Assembly: GCA_028276165.1 (NCBI GenBank)
Contig: JAPYWV010000009.1
Coordinates: 1 to 32,880 of the forward strand
Length of the DNA: 32,880 bases
DNA from: Acidilobaceae archaeon
GTDB lineage: Archaea > Thermoproteota > Thermoprotei_A > Sulfolobales > Acidilobaceae
Direction of reading: 5' to 3'
The translations under genes and the position numbers were made by a program. The notes under the pieces were generated by a model. It had not been told where the DNA came from, made no database searches, and saw nothing but the letters and a program-made list of their open reading frames with translations. Positions 31,096-32,880 of the stretch are shown here, one piece after another; positions within the stretch are counted from its first letter, which is position 1; each line of letters starts with the position of its first letter.

Positions 31096-31510
31096 GCCTT
31101 AGTAGCGTTTGAAAGCCTCTAAGCCGTCTCCTAACCACTCAAGAGCCTCCTAGATCGAGTTCACCGCTCCAGGGGCATAAGACATTTCTTTAACCCAGCA
31201 TACTTCACATGATGTTGGAGGACTCCTCATAATTCATGTTCCATCCTTTAAATAGAGCTCACCCCAAGACTAAAGCTGGCTCGAAACACCACCGCTAGCG
31301 AGACTTCTACGAGAAAGGATTATGAATATGTATGATAACCTCCACTAATGTCGCTAGATCGAACACCACTTTCGCCAACGTACATAGTGTTGCCTGGGGC
31401 CTCACATGTAAAAACATGTAGACCGTATAGATAAAGGGAGGCTGAGACAGCTTCAGAGCATTATGTGCTTTAAAAAGCCTACATTTACACACTAATAGCT
31501 GGGATGGCTT
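31096..31510. other. Gene-free stretch
   Basis: About 415 bases with no supportable gene. A minus-strand frame of 61 codons (31307-31492) has no recognisable features and I do not take it as real. An inverted repeat ACATGT-AAAA-ACATGT is at 31404-31419, and a TATA-like CTTTAAAAAG (31468-31477) may serve the following gene. Confidence 0.4.
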
Positions 31511-32167
31511 TTGTCTGAGGATCTTAAGAGGATAGAGGAGGCTGTTGAAAGGGCTGTTAGGAGAGCTCTAGCAGAGGCTAGAACCGAGGATCTAAGGATA
31601 CTAGCTGAGGCTGTGAAAACACTAGCTGACTACGTGAGGGAGGGGTTCAAGCTATTCAATGAAAGATTCGAGGGGGTAGACAAGAGGTTATCCTCATTAG
31701 AGAAGAGGTTATCCTCATTAGAAAATGAGGTTAAACGTTTAAAAAGCGATATCAGATACCTTACGAGCGCTGTTAATGAGATCAAGTCAGCTCTAGGGGT
31801 TACAATGGAGGATTACACCGCAGTATGGCTGTCAAGGTGGCTTGAGGAGAAAGGATACAAATGCGATGTGAGGACGAGAATTACAATAGTAGTCAACCCT
31901 ACAACAGGGGACTCAAGAGAAGTCGACGTCATATGCTGGAACCCACTAGTAGTAGGAGAGGTTACAACAACGATAAGAACAGTGGAGGAGGCCGAGAGGG
32001 AGATAGGGAAGCTGTTAGACAGCGTAGCATACGCGGAGAAGGTGGCAGGGGTCAAGCACTACGCTAAGATCTTAGCAGTAGAGGTAGCGCCAAGCGAGAT
32101 CACAGAATACCTGGAGAGGAGGGCCAGAGAGCTGGATATAACGCTAGTACTAGGCAGGAGATACTAG
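31511..32167 (+). CDS. Coiled-coil protein with a PD-(D/E)xK-like C-terminal domain (DUF3782-like)
   Basis: A 218-residue protein in two parts. Residues 1-95 are a long coiled coil (RIEEAVERAVRRALAEAR to VNEIKSALG), containing a tandem RLSSLEK/RLSSLEN. Residues 100-218 look like a restriction-endonuclease fold: DYTAVWLSRWLEEKGYKCDVR, REVDVICWNPLVVGEVTTTIRT with Asp139 and Glu150 but Thr where Lys is expected, then a helix and KILAVEVAP. Archaea carry many such DUF3782-type proteins of unknown function; the acidic pair makes a metal site possible. TTG 31511 starts it. The missing Lys makes catalysis uncertain. Confidence 0.65.
   Translation: MSEDLKRIEEAVERAVRRALAEARTEDLRILAEAVKTLADYVREGFKLFNERFEGVDKRLSSLEKRLSSLENEVKRLKSDIRYLTSAVNEIKSALGVTMEDYTAVWLSRWLEEKGYKCDVRTRITIVVNPTTGDSREVDVICWNPLVVGEVTTTIRTVEEAEREIGKLLDSVAYAEKVAGVKHYAKILAVEVAPSEITEYLERRARELDITLVLGRRY
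31682..31723 (+). repeat. In-gene tandem repeat of 21 bases
   Basis: AAGAGGTTATCCTCATTAGA(G/A) occurs twice in succession, adding one seven-residue heptad (RLSSLEK) to the coiled coil. The second copy also forms CCTCATT-AGAA-AATGAGG (31713-31730). The near identity at DNA level points to a recent duplication. Confidence 0.8.
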
Positions 32168-32399
32168 GGTTTAAAACCCCAATTATCCAAGGTAACCCCC
32201 TAACGCATAGTAGTATAGGGTATAGGGTGTACTAGGTCTACGACTCTACCCCAACACGGGTTCCATGACGAACAGGCATATGCCAGCCATCCCGCGTTAA
32301 CCGCGTAAAGGCTACATACTTTTAGCCTTGATCGTAATAGGGGTTTAGCAACTTGGAGGGTGCCTGGCAGTTGAGAGGAGGGGAGGTTTTTAGAGCATC

Positions 32400-32610
32400 G
32401 CCTGAAGAGTGGATCCCCCTTATGTGCCCTCCTCCCCGCATCCCCAGAGGCCTGACTTGAAGCCAGGCCTCCCCGAGCGGTTTGCCGGATCTCCGCTCGG
32501 AAGCGCACTCCTCATCCCTCCCATCGGATTCCCCATCCTAGGGGCATCACTTTTTCAGATGGGGGAGGGCCCCCTGCCTAGGGGGTGAAGACCCCCTAGG
32601 CACCGGTATA
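32400..32610. ncRNA. GC-rich hairpin-rich gap, candidate structured RNA
   Basis: The gap 32168-32697 has no gene. Its right half folds strongly: GAGTG (32407-32411) with CACTC (32506-32510) closes a branch holding GAGGCCTG/CAGGCCTC (32447-32454 and 32464-32471) and CCGAGCGG/CCGCTCGG (32473-32480 and 32493-32500). Further on TGCCTAGGGGG/CCCCCTAGGCA (32575-32602) forms an 11-bp stem with a six-base loop. On the minus strand ATATAAAGATATAAG (about 32628-32642) could be a promoter for an RNA starting near 32610. SRP and RNase P signatures were looked for and not found. It could instead be a decayed mobile-element end. Confidence 0.35.
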
Positions 32611-32697
32611 CAGTGTTTTCAGCGAGAGCTTATATCTTTATATGTCGTTAGGTTTATAGGGTTTAAACGTTAGGATTTTTGTGTTTGGTGTTTGGGT

Positions 32698-32871
32698 TTG
32701 AGTTGTGTTGTTAGGGTTGAGGGTGCTATTGCTAGGATTTCTGGTGGTAGTATCGGTATATACGTTAGTAGGCGTTACCAGAATAGGATTGCTAGGTTTC
32801 ATGGTAGGAGGGTTACAGTACTGGTGATAATAGATGATTGTGAGGAGATCTGTTGTAGTAGAACTACCTAA
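32698..32871 (+). CDS. Small AbrB/DUF2080-like protein
   Basis: A 57-residue frame from TTG 32698 to TAA 32869-32871. The pattern VRVEGAIARISGGSIGIYVSRRY, then FHGRRVTVLVI, is the swapped-hairpin AbrB-like logic also seen in DUF2080 proteins, which often accompany transposons. The tail CEEICCSRTT has three cysteines. TTG 32692 is an alternative start two codons earlier. A TATA-like GGTTTATAG (32651-32659) is 39 bases upstream. Being short and at the window edge, it is tentative. Confidence 0.5.
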   Translation: MSCVVRVEGAIARISGGSIGIYVSRRYQNRIARFHGRRVTVLVIIDDCEEICCSRTT

Positions 32872-32880
32872 CGTGGACTG

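Noticed and set aside
31307-31492. Minus-strand open frame of 61 codons
   Set aside because: No recognisable motif, no promoter and codon use unlike the neighbours.
32545-32565. Box C/D-type sRNA on the minus strand (CTGA followed by GTGATG)
   Set aside because: The boxes are in the wrong order and spacing for a complete C/D RNA, and no terminal C and D pair was found.
32400-32610. SRP RNA or RNase P RNA gene
   Set aside because: Neither strand shows the conserved SRP helix 8 loop or the RNase P P4 strands; only generic hairpins are visible.

Overview
The window reads as a chromosomal segment of a hyperthermophilic crenarchaeon (Thermoproteota, Desulfurococcales/Thermoproteales-like). The support is a PriX-type primase subunit, an A-type ATP synthase proteolipid, PAC2, diphthamide and archaeal tRNA-thiolation genes, intron-bearing tRNA genes that encode their CCA ends, TATA boxes close to start codons, many GTG/TTG starts, and codon use dominated by AGG/AGA, ATA and CTA. 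I cannot name the genus.

Layout. 0-3 kb: tail of an unknown gene and a three-gene ABC-2 exporter operon. 3.0-3.2 kb: a decayed copy of the 3' end of the tnpB found at 7.6-8.9 kb. 3.3-7.2 kb: a ferredoxin/flavin-reductase pair, PAC2 plus small heat-shock protein, tRNA-Ser, tRNA-Pro, atpK, tRNA-Gln, priX and tRNA-Ala. 7.6-9.4 kb: a lone TnpB element butted against a GIY-YIG nuclease gene. 9.4-16.6 kb: GSA-like aminotransferase, GT2-GtrA glycosyltransferase, TatD nuclease, a TrkA-like protein overlapping an APC transporter, MscS channel, and a dehydrogenase without a normal start codon. 16.7-21.8 kb: YkgJ-type cysteine cluster protein, a possible structured RNA, a four-gene minus-strand cluster (zinc ribbon, unknown, Dph6-like, NcsA/TtuA-like), an anchored protein, an RHH regulator, a CBS protein, and two intron-containing tRNAs (Met, Thr).

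21.85-32.9 kb is accessory. Just after tRNA-Thr the DNA becomes visibly GC-rich through 24.55 kb and holds a DUF996-like protein, small membrane proteins and an unknown protein with a D...ExK nuclease-like motif. Then come a possible IS remnant, a VapBC toxin-antitoxin pair with both genes broken, and a 527-residue protein that looks like a restriction enzyme with a type IIG-like recognition region but no visible methyltransferase motifs. Further on are an anchored protein, a split secreted protein, a second DUF996-like gene, a frameshifted peroxiredoxin, a coiled-coil nuclease-like protein and a GC-rich hairpin-rich gap.

The strongest leads are the 527-residue restriction-like protein with its nuclease-like neighbours, the atypical TnpB whose ends interlock with the GIY-YIG gene, the short D-arm intron of tRNA-Thr, the SDR gene whose best start is ACG, and two GC-rich structured gaps. 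Several single-base gene breaks occur in the last 8 kb, so sequencing error must be separated from true decay. Family names come from reading the sequence; no database search was run.
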